Shown piece by piece: positions 43,754 through 58,500 of a DNA stretch of 64,000 bases; position 1 is the stretch's first letter, and each line of letters starts with the position of its first letter. Position numbers and translations under genes: made by a program. The stretch lies in contig CP136896.1 of NCBI GenBank assembly GCA_034359265.1, forward strand, positions 34,462,001 through 34,526,000. The letters are read 5' to 3'. The DNA is from Canna indica. Lineage: Eukaryota; Streptophyta; Magnoliopsida; Zingiberales; Cannaceae. Under the pieces are notes generated by a model. That model was given only the letters and a program-made list of their open reading frames with translations. It was not told the DNA's origin and searched no databases.

Positions 43754-46700
43754 AACTCGATTAACAACTTCTCCCATCGCAGTGAATGTTCTGGAGTCGC
43801 TCGGGACTCAGATTACAGGGCGTTTCGAGCCGATACCCCGAAGTTCAATCAGTCTGCATCGTTCAAGATCTATTCAAAAAATCATGCAATTCTTTGCATT
43901 AGTTTGTCAAAAATAACTCGATTAACAACTTCTCCCATCACAGTGAATGTTCTGGAGTCGCTCGAGACTCAGATTACAGGGCGTTTCGAGCCGATAACCC
44001 GAAGTTCAATCAGTCGGCTTCGTTCAAGATTCTATTCGAAAAATCATGCACTTCTGTGCATTAGTCTGTCAAAAATAACTCGATTAACAACTTCTCCCAT
44101 CGCACAGAATGTTCTGGAGTCGCTCGGTACTCAAATTACTGGGCGTTTCGAGCCGATACCCCGAAGTTCAATCAGTCTGCTTCGTTCAAGATTCTATTCG
44201 AAAAATCGTGCAATTCTATGCATTAGTCTGTCAAAAATAACTCGATTAACAACTTCTCCCATCGCACAGAATGTTCTGGAGTCGCTCGGTACTCAGATTA
44301 CTGGGCGTTTCGAGCCGATACCCCGAAGTTCAATCAGTCTGCTTCGTTCAAGATTCTATTCGAAAAATCGTGCAATTCTTTGCATTAGTCTGTCAAAAAT
44401 AACTCGATTAACAACTTCTCCCATCATAGTTAATGTTCTGGAGTCGCTCGGGAATCAGATTACAGGGCGTTTCGAGCCGATACCCCGAAGTTCAATCAGT
44501 CGGCTTCGTTCAAGATCTATTCAAAAAGTCATGCAATTCTTTGCATTAGTCTGTCAAAAATAACTCGATTAACAACTTCTCCCATCATAGTTAATGTTCT
44601 GGAGTCGCTCGGGACTCAGATTATAGGGCGTTTCGAGCCGATACCCCGAAGTTCAATCAGTCGGCTTCCTTCAAGATTCTATTCGAAAAATCGTGCAATT
44701 CTATGCATTAGTCTGTCAAAAATAACTCGATTAACAACTTCTCCCATCGCAGTGAATGTTCTGGAGTCGCTCGGTACTCAGATTACTGGGCATTTCGAGC
44801 CGATACCCCGAAGTTCAATCAGTCTGCTTCGTTCAAGATTCTATTCGAAAAATCGTGCAATTCTTTGCATTAGTCTGTCAAAAATAACTCGATTAACAAC
44901 TTCTCCCATCGCAGTGAATGTTCTGGAGTCGCTCGGGACTCTGATTTCTGGTCGTTTCGAGCCGATACACCGAAGCTCAATCAGTCTGCTTCGTTCAAGA
45001 TCTATTCAAAAAGTCATGCAATTCTTTGCATTAGTTTGTCAAAAATAACTCGATTAACAACTTCTCCCATCATAGTTAATGTTCTGGAGTCGCTCGGGAC
45101 TCAGATTACAGGGCGTTTCGAGCTGATACCCCGAAGTTCAATCAGTCGGCTTCGTTCAAGATTCTATTCGAAAAATCGTGCAATTCTGTGCATTAGTCTG
45201 TCAAAAATAACTCGATTAACAACTTCTCCCATCGCAGTGAATGTTCTGGAGTCGCTCGGTACTCAGATTACTGGGCGTTTCGAGTCGATACCCCGAAGTT
45301 CAATCAGTCGGCATCGTTCAAGATCTATTTGAAAAGTCATGCAATTCTTTGCATTAGTCTGTTAAAAATAACTCGATTAACAACTTCTCCCATCATAGTT
45401 AATGTTCTGGAGTCGCTCGGGACTCAGATTACAGGGCGTTTCGAGCCGATACCCCGAAGTTCAATCAGTCGGCTTCGTTCAAGATTCTATTCGAAAAATC
45501 GTGCAATTCTGTGCATTAGTCTGTCAAAAATAACTCGATTAACAACTTCTCCCATCGCAGTGAATGTTCTGGAGTCGCTCGGTACTCAGATTACTGGGTG
45601 TTTCGAGCCGATACCCCGAAGTTCAATCAGTCTGCTTCGTTCAAGATTCTATTCGAAAAATCATGCAATTCTTTGCATTAGTCTGTCAAAAATAACTCGA
45701 TTAACAACTTCTCCCATCGCAGTGAATGTTCTGGAGTCGCTCGGGACTCTGATTTCTGGTCGTTTCGAGCCGATACACCGAAGCTCAATCAGTCTGCTTC
45801 GTTCAAGATCTATTCAAAAAGTCATGCAATTCTTTGCATTAGTCTGTCAAAAATAACTCGATTAACAACTTCTCCCATCATAGTTAATGTTCTGGAGTCG
45901 CTCGGGACTCAGATTACAGGGCGTTTCGAGCTGATACCCCGAAGTTCAATTAGTCGGCTTCGTTCAAGATTCTATTCGAAAAATCGTGCAATTCTGTGCA
46001 TTAGTCTGTCAAAAATAACTCGATTAACAACTTCTCCCATCGCAGTGAATGTTCTGGAGTCGCTCGGTACTCAGATTACTGGGCGTTTCGAGTCGATACC
46101 CCGAAGTTCAATCAGTCGGCATCGTTCAAGATCTATTTGAAAAGTCATGCAATTCTTTGCATTAGTCTGTTAAAAATAACTCGATTAACAACTTCTCCCA
46201 TCATAGTTAATGTTCTGGAGTCGCTCGGGACTCAGATTACAGGGCGTTTCGAGCCGATACCCCGAAGTTCAATCAGTCGGCTTCGTTCAAGATTCTATTC
46301 GAAAAATCGTGCAATTCTGTGCATTAGTCTGTCAAAAATAACTCGATTAACAACTTCTCCCATCGCAGTGAATGTTCTGGAGTCGCTCGGTACTCAGATT
46401 ACTGGGTGTTTCGAGCCGATACCCCGAAGTTCAATCAGTCTGCTTCGTTCAAGATTCTATTCGAAAAATCATGCAATTCTTTGCATTAGTCTGTCAAAAA
46501 TAACTCGATTAACAACTTCTCCCATCATAGTTAATGTTCTGGAGTCGCTCGGGACTCAGATTATAGGGCGTTTCGAGCCGATACCCCGAAGTTCAATCAG
46601 TCGGCTTCCTTCAAGATTCTATTCGAAAAATCGTGCAATTCTATGCATTAGTCTGTCAAAAATAACTCGATTAACAACTTCTCCCATCGCAGTGAATGTT

Positions 46701-49365
46701 CTGGAGTCGCTCGGTACTCAGATTACTGGGCATTTCGAGCCGATACCCCGAAGTTCAATCAGTCTGCTTCGTTCAAGATTCTATTCGAAAAATCGTGCAA
46801 TTCTTTGCATTAGTCTGTCAAAAATAACTCGATTAACAACTTCTCCCATCGCAGTGAATGTTCTGGAGTCGCTCGGGACTCTGATTTCTGGTCGTTTCGA
46901 GCCGATACACCGAAGCTCAATCAGTCTGCTTCGTTCAAGATCTATTCAAAAAGTCATGCAATTCTTTGCATTAGTCTGTCAAAAATAACTCGATTAACAA
47001 CTTCTCCCATCATAGTTAATGTTCTGGAGTCGCTCGGGACTCAGATTACAGGGCGTTTCGAGCTGATACCCCGAAGTTCAATCAGTCGGCTTCGTTCAAG
47101 ATTCTATTCGAAAAATCGTGCAATTCTGTGCATTAGTCTGTCAAAAATAACTCGATTAACAACTTCTCCCATCGCAGTGAATGTTCTGGAGTCGCTCGGT
47201 ACTCAGATTACTGGGTGTTTCGAGCCGATACCCCGAAGTTCAATCAGTCTGCTTCGTTCAAGATTCTATTCGAAAAATCATGCAATTCTTTGCATTAGTC
47301 TGTCAAAAATAACTCGATTAACAACTTCTCCCATCATAGTTAATGTTCTGGAGTCGCTCGGGACTCAGATTATAGGGCGTTTCGAGCCGATACCCCGAAG
47401 TTCAATCAGTCGGCTTCCTTCAAGATTCTATTCGAAAAATCGTGCAATTCTATGCATTAGTCTGTCAAAAATAACTCGATTAACAACTTCTCCCATCGCA
47501 GTGAATGTTCTGGAGTCGCTCGGTACTCAGATTACTGGGCATTTCGAGCCGATACCCCGAAGTTCAATCAGTCTGCTTCGTTCAAGATTCTATTCGAAAA
47601 ATCGTGCAATTCTTTGCATTAGTCTGTCAAAAATAACTCGATTAACAACTTCTCCCATCGCAGTGAATGTTCTGGAGTCGCTCGGGACTCTGATTTCTGG
47701 TCGTTTCGAGCCGATACACCGAAGCTCAATCAGTCTGCTTCGTTCAAGATCTATTCAAAAAGTCATGCAATTCTTTGCATTAGTCTGTCAAAAATAACTC
47801 GATTAACAACTTCTCCCATCATAGTTAATGTTCTGGAGTCGCTCGGGACTCAGATTACAGGGCGTTTCGAGCTGATACCCCGAAGTTCAATCAGTCGGCT
47901 TCGTTCAAGATTCTATTCGAAAAATCGTGCAATTCTGTGCATTAGTCTGTCAAAAATAACTCGATTAACAACTTCTCCCATCGCAGTGAATGTTCTGGAG
48001 TCGCTCGGTACTCAGATTACTGGGCGTTTCGAGTCGATACCCCGAAGTTCAATCAGTCGGCATCGTTCAAGATCTATTTGAAAAGTCATGCAATTCTTTG
48101 CATTAGTCTGTTAAAAATAACTCGATTAACAACTTCTCCCATCATAGTTAATGTTCTGGAGTCGCTCGGGACTCAGATTACAGGGCGTTTCGAGCCGATA
48201 CCCCGAAGTTCAATCAGTCGGCTTCGTTCAAGATTCTATTCGAAAAATCGTGCAATTCTGTGCATTAGTCTGTCAAAAATAACTCGATTAACAACTTCTC
48301 CCATCGCAGTGAATGTTCTGGAGTCGCTCGGTACTCAGATTACTGGGTGTTTCGAGCCGATACCCCGAAGTTCAATCAGTCTGCTTCGTTCAAGATTCTA
48401 TTCGAAAAATCATGCAATTCTTTGCATTAGTCTGTCAAAAATAACTCGATTAACAACTTCTCCCATCGCAGTGAATGTTCTGGAGTCGCTCGGGACTCTG
48501 ATTACAGGGCGTTTCGAGCCGATACCCCGAAGTTCAATCAGTCTGCTTCGTTCAAGATTCTATTCGAAAAATCATGCAATTCTTTGCATTAGTCTGTCAA
48601 AAATAACTCGATTAACAACTTCTCCCATCACAGTGAATGTTCTGGAGTCGCTCGGGACTCAGATTACAGGGCGTTTCGAGCCGATACCCCGAAGTTCAAT
48701 CAGTCGGCTTCGTTCAAGATTCTATTCGAAAAATCATGCAATTCTGTGCATTAGTCTGTCAAAAATAACTCGATTAACAACTTCTCCCATCGCACAGAAT
48801 GTTCTGGAGTCGCTCGGTACTCAAATTACTGGGCGTTTCGAGCCGATACCCCGAAGTTCAATCAGTCTGCTTCGTTCAAGATTCTATTCGAAAAATCGTG
48901 CAATTCTGTGCATTAGTCTGTCAAAAATAACTCGATTAACAACTTCTCCCATCGCACAGAATGTTTTGGAGTCGCTCGGTACTCAGATTACTGGGCGTTT
49001 CGAGCCGATACCCCGAAGTTCAATCAGTCTGCTTCGTTCAAGATTCTATTCGAAAAATCGTGCAATTCTTTGCATTAGTCTGTCAAAAATAACTCGATTA
49101 ACAACTTCTCCCATCGCAGTGAATGTTCTGGAGTCGCTCGGGACTCTGATTTCTGGTCGTTTCGAGCCGATACACCGAAGTTCAATCAGTCGGCTTCGTT
49201 CAAGATCTATTCAAAAAGTCATGCAATTCTTTGCATTAGTCTGTCAAAAATAACTCGATTAACAACTTCTCCCATCATAGTTAATGTTCTGGAGTCGCTC
49301 GGGACTCAGATTACAGGGCGTTTCGAGCCGATACCCCGAAGTTCAATCAGTCGGCTTCCTTCAAG
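42722..49365 (+). repeat. About 1940-bp (12-monomer) and 809-bp (5-monomer) higher-order repeats
   Basis: The private variant CGGCTTCCTTCAAG recurs at 42722, 44662, 46602, 47411 and 49352, with spacings 1940, 1940, 809 and 1941. The variants around it (GGCATTTCG, CTGATTTCTGG with GATACACCGAAGC, CTATTTGAAAAG) keep their order, so whole multi-monomer blocks were copied. Confidence 0.8.
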
Positions 49366-49799
49366 ATTCTATTCGAAAAATCGTGCAATTCTGTGCATTA
49401 GTCTGTCAAAAATAACTCGATTAACAACTTCTCCCATCGCAGTGAATGTTCTGGAGTCGCTCGGTACTCAGATTACTGGGCGTTTCGAGCCGATACCCCA
49501 AAGTTCAATCAGTCTGCTTCGTTCAAGATTCTATTCGAAAAATCGTGCAATTCTTTGCATTAGTCTGTCAAAAATAACTCGATTAACAACTTCTCCCATC
49601 GCAGTGAATGTTATGGAGTCGCTCGGGACTCTGATTTCTGGTCGTTTCGAGCCGATACACCGAAGTTCAATCAGTCGGCTTCGTTCCAGATCTATTCGAA
49701 AAGTCATGCAATTCTTTGCATTAGTCTGTCAAAAATAACTTGATTAACAACTTCTCCCATCGCAGTGAATGTTCTGGAGTCGCTCGGGACTCAGATTAC

Positions 49800-52740
49800 A
49801 GGGCGTTTCGAGCCGATACCCCGAAGTTCAATCAGTCTGCATCGTTCAAGATCTATTCGAAAAATCATGCAATTCTTTGCATTAGTCTGTCAATAATAAC
49901 TCGATTAACAACTTCTCCCATCACAGTGAATGTTCTGGAGTCGCTCGGGACTCAGATTACAGGGCGTTTGAGCCGATACCCCGAAGTTCAATCAGTCGGC
50001 TTCGTTCAAGATTCTATTCGAAAAATGGTGCAATTCTGTGCATTAGTCTGTCAAAAATAACTCGATTAACAACTTCTCCCATCGCAGTGAATGTTCTGGA
50101 GTCGCTCGGTACTCAGATTACTGGGCGTTTCGAGTCGATACCCCGAAGTTCAATCAGTCGGCATCGTTCAAGATCTATTCGAAAAGTCATGCAATTCTTT
50201 GCATTAGTCTGTCAAAAATAACTCGATTAACAACTTCTCCCATCATAGTTAATGTTCTGGAGTTGCTCGGGACTCAGATTACAGGACGTTTCGAGCCGAT
50301 ACCCCGAAGTTCAATCAGTCGGCTTCGTTCAAGATTCTATTCGAAAAATCGTGCAATTCTGTGCATTAGTCTGTCAAAAATAACTCGATTAACAACTTCT
50401 CCAATCGCAGTGAATGTTCTGGAGTCGCTCGGTACTCAGATTACTGGGTGTTTCGAGCCGATACCCCGAAGTTCAATCAGTCTGCTTCGTTCAAGATTCT
50501 ATTCGAAAAATCATGCAATTCTTTGCATTAGTCTGTCAAAAATAACTCGATTAACAACTTCTCCCATCGCAGTGAATGTTCTGGAGTCGCTTGGGACTCA
50601 GATTACAGGGCGTTTCGAGCCGATACCCCGAAGTTCAATCAGTCGGCTTCGTTCAAGATTCTATTCAAAAAATAATGCAATTCTGTGCATTAGTCTGTCA
50701 AAAATAACTCGATTAACAACTTCTCCCATCGCACAGAATGTTCTGGAGTCGCTCGGTACTCAAATTACTGGGCGTTTCGAGCCGATACCCCGAAGTTCAA
50801 TCAGTCTGCTTCGTTCAAGATTCTATTCGAAAAATCGTGTAATTCTGTGCTTTAGTCTGTCAAAAATAACTCGATTAACAACTTCTCCCATCGCACAGAA
50901 TGTTCTGGAGTCGCTCAGTACTCAGATTACTGGGCGTTTCGAGCCGATACCCCGAAGTTCAATCAGTCTGCTTCGTTCAAGATTCTATTCGAAAAATCGT
51001 GCAATTCTTTGCATTAGTCTGTCAAAAATAACTCGATTAACAACTTCTCCCATCGCAGTGAATGTTCTGGAGTCGCTCGGGACTCTGATTTCTGGTCGTT
51101 TCGAGCCGATACACCGAAGTTCAATCAGTCGGCTTCGTTCAAGATCTATTCAAAAAGTCATGCAATTCTTTGCATTAGTCTGTCAAAAATAACTCGATTA
51201 ACAACTTCTCCCATCATAGTTAATGTTCTGGAGTCGCTCGGGACTCAGATTACAGGGCGTTTCGAGCCGATACCCCGAAGTTCAATCAGTCTGCATCGTT
51301 CAAGATCTATTCGAAAAATCATGCAATTCTTTGCATTAGTCTGTCAATAATAACTCGATTAACAACTTCTCCCATCACAGTGAATGTTCTGGAGTCGCTC
51401 GGGACTCAGATTACAGGGCGTTTGAGCCGATACCCCGAAGTTCAATCAGTCGGCTTCGTTCAAGATTCTATTCGAAAAATGGTGCAATTCTGTGCATTAG
51501 TCTGTCAAAAATAACTCGATTAACAACTTCTCCCATCGCAGTGAATGTTCTGGAGTCGCTCGGTACTCAGATTACTGGGCGTTTCGAGTCGATACCCCGA
51601 AGTTCAATCAGTCGGCATCGTTCAAGATCTATTCGAAAAGTCATGCAATTCTTTGCATTAGTCTGTCAAAAATAACTCGATTAACAACTTCTCCCATCAT
51701 AGTTAATGTTCTGGAGTTGCTCGGGACTCAGATTACAGGACATTTCGAGCCGATACCCCGAAGTTCAATCAGTCGGCTTCGTTGAAGATTCTATTCGAAA
51801 ATTCGTGCAATTCTGTGCATTAGTCTGTCAAAAATAACTCGATTAACAACTTCTCCAATCGCAGTGAATGTTCTGGAGTCGCTCGGTACTCAGATTACTG
51901 GGTGTTTCGAGCCGATACCCCGAAGTTCAATCAGTCTGCTTCGTTCAAGATTCTATTCGAAAAATCATGCAATTCTTTGCATTAGTCTGTCAAAAATAAC
52001 TCGATTAACAACTTCTCCCATCGCAGTGAATGTTCTGGAGTCGCTTGGGACTCAGATTACAGGGCGTTTCGAGCCGATACCCCGAAGTTCAATCAGTCGG
52101 CTTCGTTCAAGATTCTATTCAAAAAATAATGCAATTCTGTGCATTAGTCTGTCAAAAATAACTCGATTAACAACTTCTCCCATCGCACAGAATGTTCTGG
52201 AGTCGCTCGGTACTCAAATTACTGGGCGTTTCGAGCCGATACCCCGAAGTTCAATCAGTCTGCTTCGTTCAAGATTCTATTCGAAAAATCGTGTAATTCT
52301 GTGCTTTAGTCTGTCAAAAATAACTCGATTAACAACTTCTCCCATCGCACAGAATGTTCTGGAGTCGCTCAGTACTCAGATTACTGGGCGTTTCGAGCCG
52401 ATACCCCGAAGTTCAATCAGTCTGCTTCGTTCAAGATTCTATTCGAAAAATCGTGCAATTCTTTGCATTAGTCTGTCAAAAATAACTCGATTAACAACTT
52501 CTCCCATCGCAGTGAATGTTCTGGAGTCGCTCGGGACTCTGATTTCTGGTCGTTTCGAGCCGATACACCGAAGTTCAATCAGTCGGCTTCGTTCAAGATC
52601 TATTCAAAAAGTCATGCAATTCTTTGCATTAGTCTGTCAAAAATAACTCGATTAACAACTTCTCCCATCATAGTTAATGTTCTGGAGTCGCTCGGGACTC
52701 AGATTACAGGGCGTTTCGAGCCGATACCCCGAAGTTCAAT
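49800..52740 (+). repeat. 1454-bp (9-monomer) tandem duplication within the satellite
   Basis: Markers repeat at exactly 1454 bp: GGGCGTTTGAGCC (49962 and 51416), AGTTGCTCGGG (50261 and 51715), CTTCTCCAATCGC, AAAAAATAATGC and CTCAGTACTCAG. Point differences such as ACAGGACGTTT against ACAGGACATTT and GTTCAAG against GTTGAAG show slight later divergence. Confidence 0.88.
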
Positions 52741-55576
52741 CAGTCGGCCTCCTTCAAGATTCTATTCGAAAAATCGTGCAATTCTGTGCATTAGTCTGTC
52801 AAAAATAACTCGATTAACAACTTCTCCCATCGCAGTGAATGTTCTGGAGTCGCTCGGTACTCAGATTACTGGGCGTTTCGAGCCGATACCCCAAAGTTCA
52901 ATCAGTCTGCTTCGTTCAAGATTCTATTCGAAAAATCGTGCAATTCTTTGCATTAGTCTGTCAAAAATAACTCGATTAACAACTTCTCCCATCGCAGTGA
53001 ATGTTATGGAGTCGCTCGGGACTCTGATTTCTGGTCGTTTCGAGCCGATACACCGAAGTTCAATCAGTCGGCTTCGTTCAAGATCTATTCGAAAAGTCAT
53101 GCAATTCTTTGCATTAGTCTGTCAAAAATAACTCGATTAACAACTTCTCCCATCGCAGTGAATGTTCTGGAGTCGCTCGGGACTCAGATTACAGGGCGTT
53201 TCGAGCCGATATCCCGAAGTTCAATCAGTCTGCATCGTTCAAGATCTATTCGAAAAATCATGCAATTCTTTGCATTAGTCTGTCAATAATAACTCGATTA
53301 ACAACTTCTCCCATCACAGTGAATGTTCTGGAGTCGCTCGGGACTCAGATTACAGGGCGTTTCGAGCCGATACCCCGAAGTTCAATCAGTCGGCTTCGTT
53401 CAAGATTCTATTCGAAAAATCGTGCAATTCTGTGCATTAGTCTGTCAAAAATAACTCGATTAACAACTTCTCCCATCGCACTGAATGTTCTGGAGTGGCT
53501 CGGTACTCAGATTACTGCGCGTTCCGAGCCGATACCCCGAAGTTCAATCAGTCTGCTTCGTTCAAGGTTCTATTCGAAAAATCATGCAATTCTTTACATT
53601 AGTCTGTCAAAAATAACTCGATTAACAACTTCTCCCATCGCAGTGAATGTTCTGGAGTCGCTCGGGACTCAGATTACAGGGCGTTTCAAGCCGATACCCC
53701 GAAGTTCAATCAGTCTGCATCATTCAAGATCTATTCGAAAAATCATGCAATTCTTTGCATTAGTCTGTCAATAATAACTCGATTAACAACTTCTCCCATC
53801 ACAGTGAATGTTCTGGAGTCGCTCGGGACTCAGATTACAGGGCGTTTGAGCCGATACCCCGAAGTTCAATCAGTCGGCTTCGTTCAAGATTCTATTCGAA
53901 AAATGGTGCAATTCTGTGCATTAGTCTGTCAAAAATAACTCGATTAACAACTTCTCCCATCGCAGTGAATGTTCTGGAGTCTCTCGGTACTCAGATTACT
54001 GGGCGTTTCGAGTCGATACTCCGAAGTTCAATCAGTCGGCATCGTTCAAGATCTATTCGAAAAGTCATGCAATTCTTTGCATTAGTCTGTCAAAAATAAC
54101 TCGATTAACAACTTCTCCCATCATAGTTAATGTTCTGGAGTTGCTCGGGACTCAGATTACAGGGCGTTTCGAGCCGATACCCCGAAGTTCAATCAGTCGG
54201 CTTCGTTCAAGATTCTATTCGAAAAATCGTGCAATTCTGTGCATTAGTCTGTCAAAAATAACTCGATTAACAACTTCTCCAATCGCAGTGAATGTTCTGG
54301 AATCGCTCGGTACTCAGATTACTGGGTGTTTCGAGCCGATACCCCGAAGTTCAATCAGTCTGCATCGTTCAAGATCTATTCGAAAAATCATGCAATTCTT
54401 TGCATTAGTCTGTCAATAATAACTCGATTAACAACTTCTCCCATCGCAGTGAATGTTCTGGAGTCGCTCGGGACTCAGATTACAGGGCGTTTCGAGCCGA
54501 TACCCCGAAGTTCAATCAGTCTGCATCGTTCAAGATCTATTCGAAAAATCATGCAATTCTTTGCATTAGTCTGTCAATAATAACTCGATTAACAACTTCT
54601 CCCATCACAGTGAATGTTATGGAGTCGCTCGGGACTCTGATTTCTGGTCGTTTCGAGCCGATACACCGAAGTTCAATCAGTCGGCTTCGTTCAAGATCTA
54701 TTCGAAAAGTCATGCAATTCTTTGCATTAGTCTGTCAAAAATAACTCGATTAACAACTTCTCCCATCGCAGTGAATGTTCTGGAGTCGCTCGGGACTCAG
54801 ATTACAGGGCGTTTCGAGCCGATACCCCGAAGTTCAATCAGTCTGCATCGTTCAAGATCTATTCGAAAAATCATGCAATTCTTTGCATTAGTCTGTCAAT
54901 AATAACTCGATTAACAACTTCTCCCATCACAGTGAATGTTCTGGAGTCGCTCGGGACTCAGATTACAGGGCGTTTCGAGCCGATACCCCGAAGTTCAATC
55001 AGTCTGCTTCGTTCAAGGTTCTATTCAAAAAATCATGCAATTCTTTGCATTAGTCTGTCAAAAATAACTCGATTAACAACTTTTCCCATCGCAGTGAATG
55101 TTCTGGAGTCGCTCGGGACTCAGATTACAGGGCGTTTCGAGCCGATACCCCGAAGTTCAATCAGTCTGCATCGTTCAAGATCTATTCGAAAAATCATGCA
55201 ATTCTTTGCATTAGTCTGTCAATAATAACTCGATTAACAACTTCTCCCATCACAGTGAATGTTATGGAGTCGCTCGGGACTCTGATTTCTGGTCGTTTCG
55301 AGCCGATACACCGAAGTTCAATCAGTCGGCTTCGTTCAAGATCTATTCGAAAAGTCATGCAATTCTTTGCGTTAGTCTGTCAAAAATAACTCGATTAACA
55401 ACTTCTCCCATCGCAGTGAATGTTCTGGAGTCGCTCGGGACTCAGATTACAGGGCGTTTCGAGCCGATACCCCGAAGTTCAATCAGTCTGCATCGTTCAA
55501 GATCTATTCGAAAAATCATGCAATTCTTTGCATTAGTCTGTCAATAATAACTCGATTAAAAACTTCTCCCATCACA

Positions 55577-58500
55577 GTGAATGTTCTGGAGTCGCTCGGG
55601 ACTCAGATTACAGGGCGTTTCGAGCCGATACCCCGAAGTTCAATCAGTCGGCTTCGTTCAAGATTCTATTCGAAAAATGGTGCAATTCTGTGCATTAGTC
55701 TGTCGAAAATAACTCGATTAACAACTTCTCCCATCGCACTGAAAGTTCTGGAGTGGCTCGGTACTCAGATTACTGGGCGTTTCGAGCCGATACCCCGAAG
55801 TTCAATCAGTCTGCTTCGTTCAAGGTTCTATTCAAAAAATCATGCAATTCTTTGCATTAGTCTGTCAAAAATAACTCGATTAACAACTTTTCCCATCGCA
55901 GTGAATGTTCTGGAGTCGCTCGGGACTCAGATTACAGGGCGTTTCGAGCCGATACCCCGAAGTTCAATCAGTCTGCATCGTTCAAGATCTATTCGAAAAA
56001 TCATGCAATTCTTTGCATTAGTCTGTCAATAATAACTCGATTAACAACTTCTCCCATCACAGTGAATGTTCTGGAGTCGCTCGGGACTCAGATTACAGGG
56101 CGTTTCGAGCCGATACCCCGAAGTTCAATCAGTCGGCTTCGTTCAAGATTCTATTCGAAAAATGGTGCAATTCTGTGCATTAGTCTGTCAAAAATAACTC
56201 GATTAAAAACTTCTCCCATCGCACTGAATGTTCTGGAGTGGCTCGGTACTCAGATTACTGCGCGTTTCGAGCCGATACCCCGAAGTTCAATCAGTCTGCT
56301 TCGTTCAAGGTTCTATTCGAAAAATCATGCAATTCTTTACATTAGTCTGTCAAAAATAACTCGATTAACAACTTCTCCCATCGCAGTGAATGTTCTGGAG
56401 TCGCTCGGGACTCAGATTACAGGGCGTTTCGAGCCGATACCCCGAAGTTCAATCAGTCTGCATCGTTCAAGATCTATTCGAAAAATCATGCAATTCTTTG
56501 CATTAGTCTGTCAATAATAACTCGATTAACAACTTCTCCCATCACAGTGAATGTTCTGGAGTCGCTCGGGACTCAGATTACAGGGCGTTTGAGCCGATAC
56601 CCCGAAGTTCAATCAGTCGGCTTCGTTCAAGATTCTATTCAAAAAATGGTGCAATTCTGTGCATTAGTCTGTCAAAAATAACTCGATTAACAACTTCTCC
56701 CATCGCAGTGAATGTTCTGGAGTCGCTCGGTACTCAGATTACTGGGCGTTTCGAGTCGATACCCCGAAGTTCAATCAGTCGGCATCGTTCAAGATCTATT
56801 CGAAAAGTCATGCAATTCTTTGCATTAGTCTGTCAAAAATAACTCGATTAACAACTTCTCCCATCATAGTTAATGTTCTGGAGTCGCTCGGGACTCAGAT
56901 TACAGGGCGTTTCGAGCCGATACCCCGAAGTTCAATCAGTCGGCTTCGTTCAAGATTCTATTCGAAAAATCGTGCAATTCTGTGCATTAGTCTGTCAAAA
57001 ATAACTCGATTAACAACTTCTCCCATCGCAGTGAATGTTCTGGAGTCGCTCGGTACTCAGATTACTGGGTGTTTCGAGCCGATACCCCGAAGTTCAATCA
57101 GTCTGCTTCGTTCAAGATTCAATTCGAAAAATCATGCAATTCTTTGCATTAGTCTGTCAAAAATAACTCGATTAACAACTTCTCCCATCGCAGTGAATGT
57201 TCTGGAGTCGCTTGGGACTCAGATTACAGGGCGTTTCGAGCCGATACCCCGAAGTTCAATCAGTCTGTTTCGTTCAAGATTCTATTCGAAAAATCATGCA
57301 ATTCTTTGCATTAGTCTGTCAAAAATAACTCGATTAACAACTTCTCCCATCACAGTGAATGTTCTGGAGTCGCTCGGGACTCAGATTACAGGGCGTTTCG
57401 AGCCGATACCCCGAAGTTCAATAAGTCGGCTTCGTTCAAGATTCTATTCGAAAAATCATGCAATTCTGTGCATTAGTCTGTCAAAAATAACTCGATTAAC
57501 AACTTCTCCCATCGCACAGAATGTTCTGGAGTCGCTCGGTACTCAAATTACTGGGCGTTTCGAGCCGATACCCCGAAGTTCAATCAGTCTGCTTCGTTCA
57601 AGATTCTATTCGAAAAATCGTGCAATTCTGTGCATTAGTCTGTCAAAAATAACTCGATTAACAACTTCTCCCATCGCACAGAATGTTCTGGAGTCGCTCA
57701 GTACTCAGATTACTGGGCGTTTCGAGCCGATACCCCGAAGTTCAATGAGTCTGCTTCGTTCAAGATTCTATTCAAAAAATCGTGCAATTCTTTGCATTAG
57801 TCTGTCAAAAATAACTCGATTAACAACTTCTCCCATCGCAGTGAATGTTCTGGAGTCGCTCGGGACTCTGATTTCTGGTCGTTTCGAGCCGATACACCGA
57901 AGTTCAATCAGTCGGCTTCGTTCAAGATCTATTCAAAAAGTCATGCAATTCTTTGCATTAGTCTGTCAAAAATAACTCGATTAACAACTTCTCCCATCAT
58001 AGTTAATGTTCTGGAGTCGCTCGGGACTCAGATTACAGGGCGTTTCGAGCCGATACCCCGAAGTTCAATCAGTCGGCTTCCTTCAAGATTCTATTCAAAA
58101 AATCGTGCAATTCTGTGCATTAGTCTGTCAAAAATAACTCGATTAACAACTTCTCCCATCGCAGTGAATGTTCTGGAGTCGCTCGGGACTCAGATTACAG
58201 GGCGTTACGAGCCGATACCCCGAAGTTCAATCAGTCTGCATCGTTCAAGATCTATTCGAAAAATCATGCAATTCTTTGCATTAGTCTGTCAAGAATAACT
58301 CGATTAACAACTTCTCCCATCGCAGTGAATGTTCTGGTGTCGCTCGGGACTCAGATTACAGGGCGTTTCGAGCCGATACCCCAAAGTTCAATCAGTCTGC
58401 TTCGTTCAAGATTCTATTCGAAAAATTGTGCAATTCTTTGCATTAGTCTGTCAAAAATAACTCGATTAACAACTTCTCCCATCGCAGTGAATGTTATGGA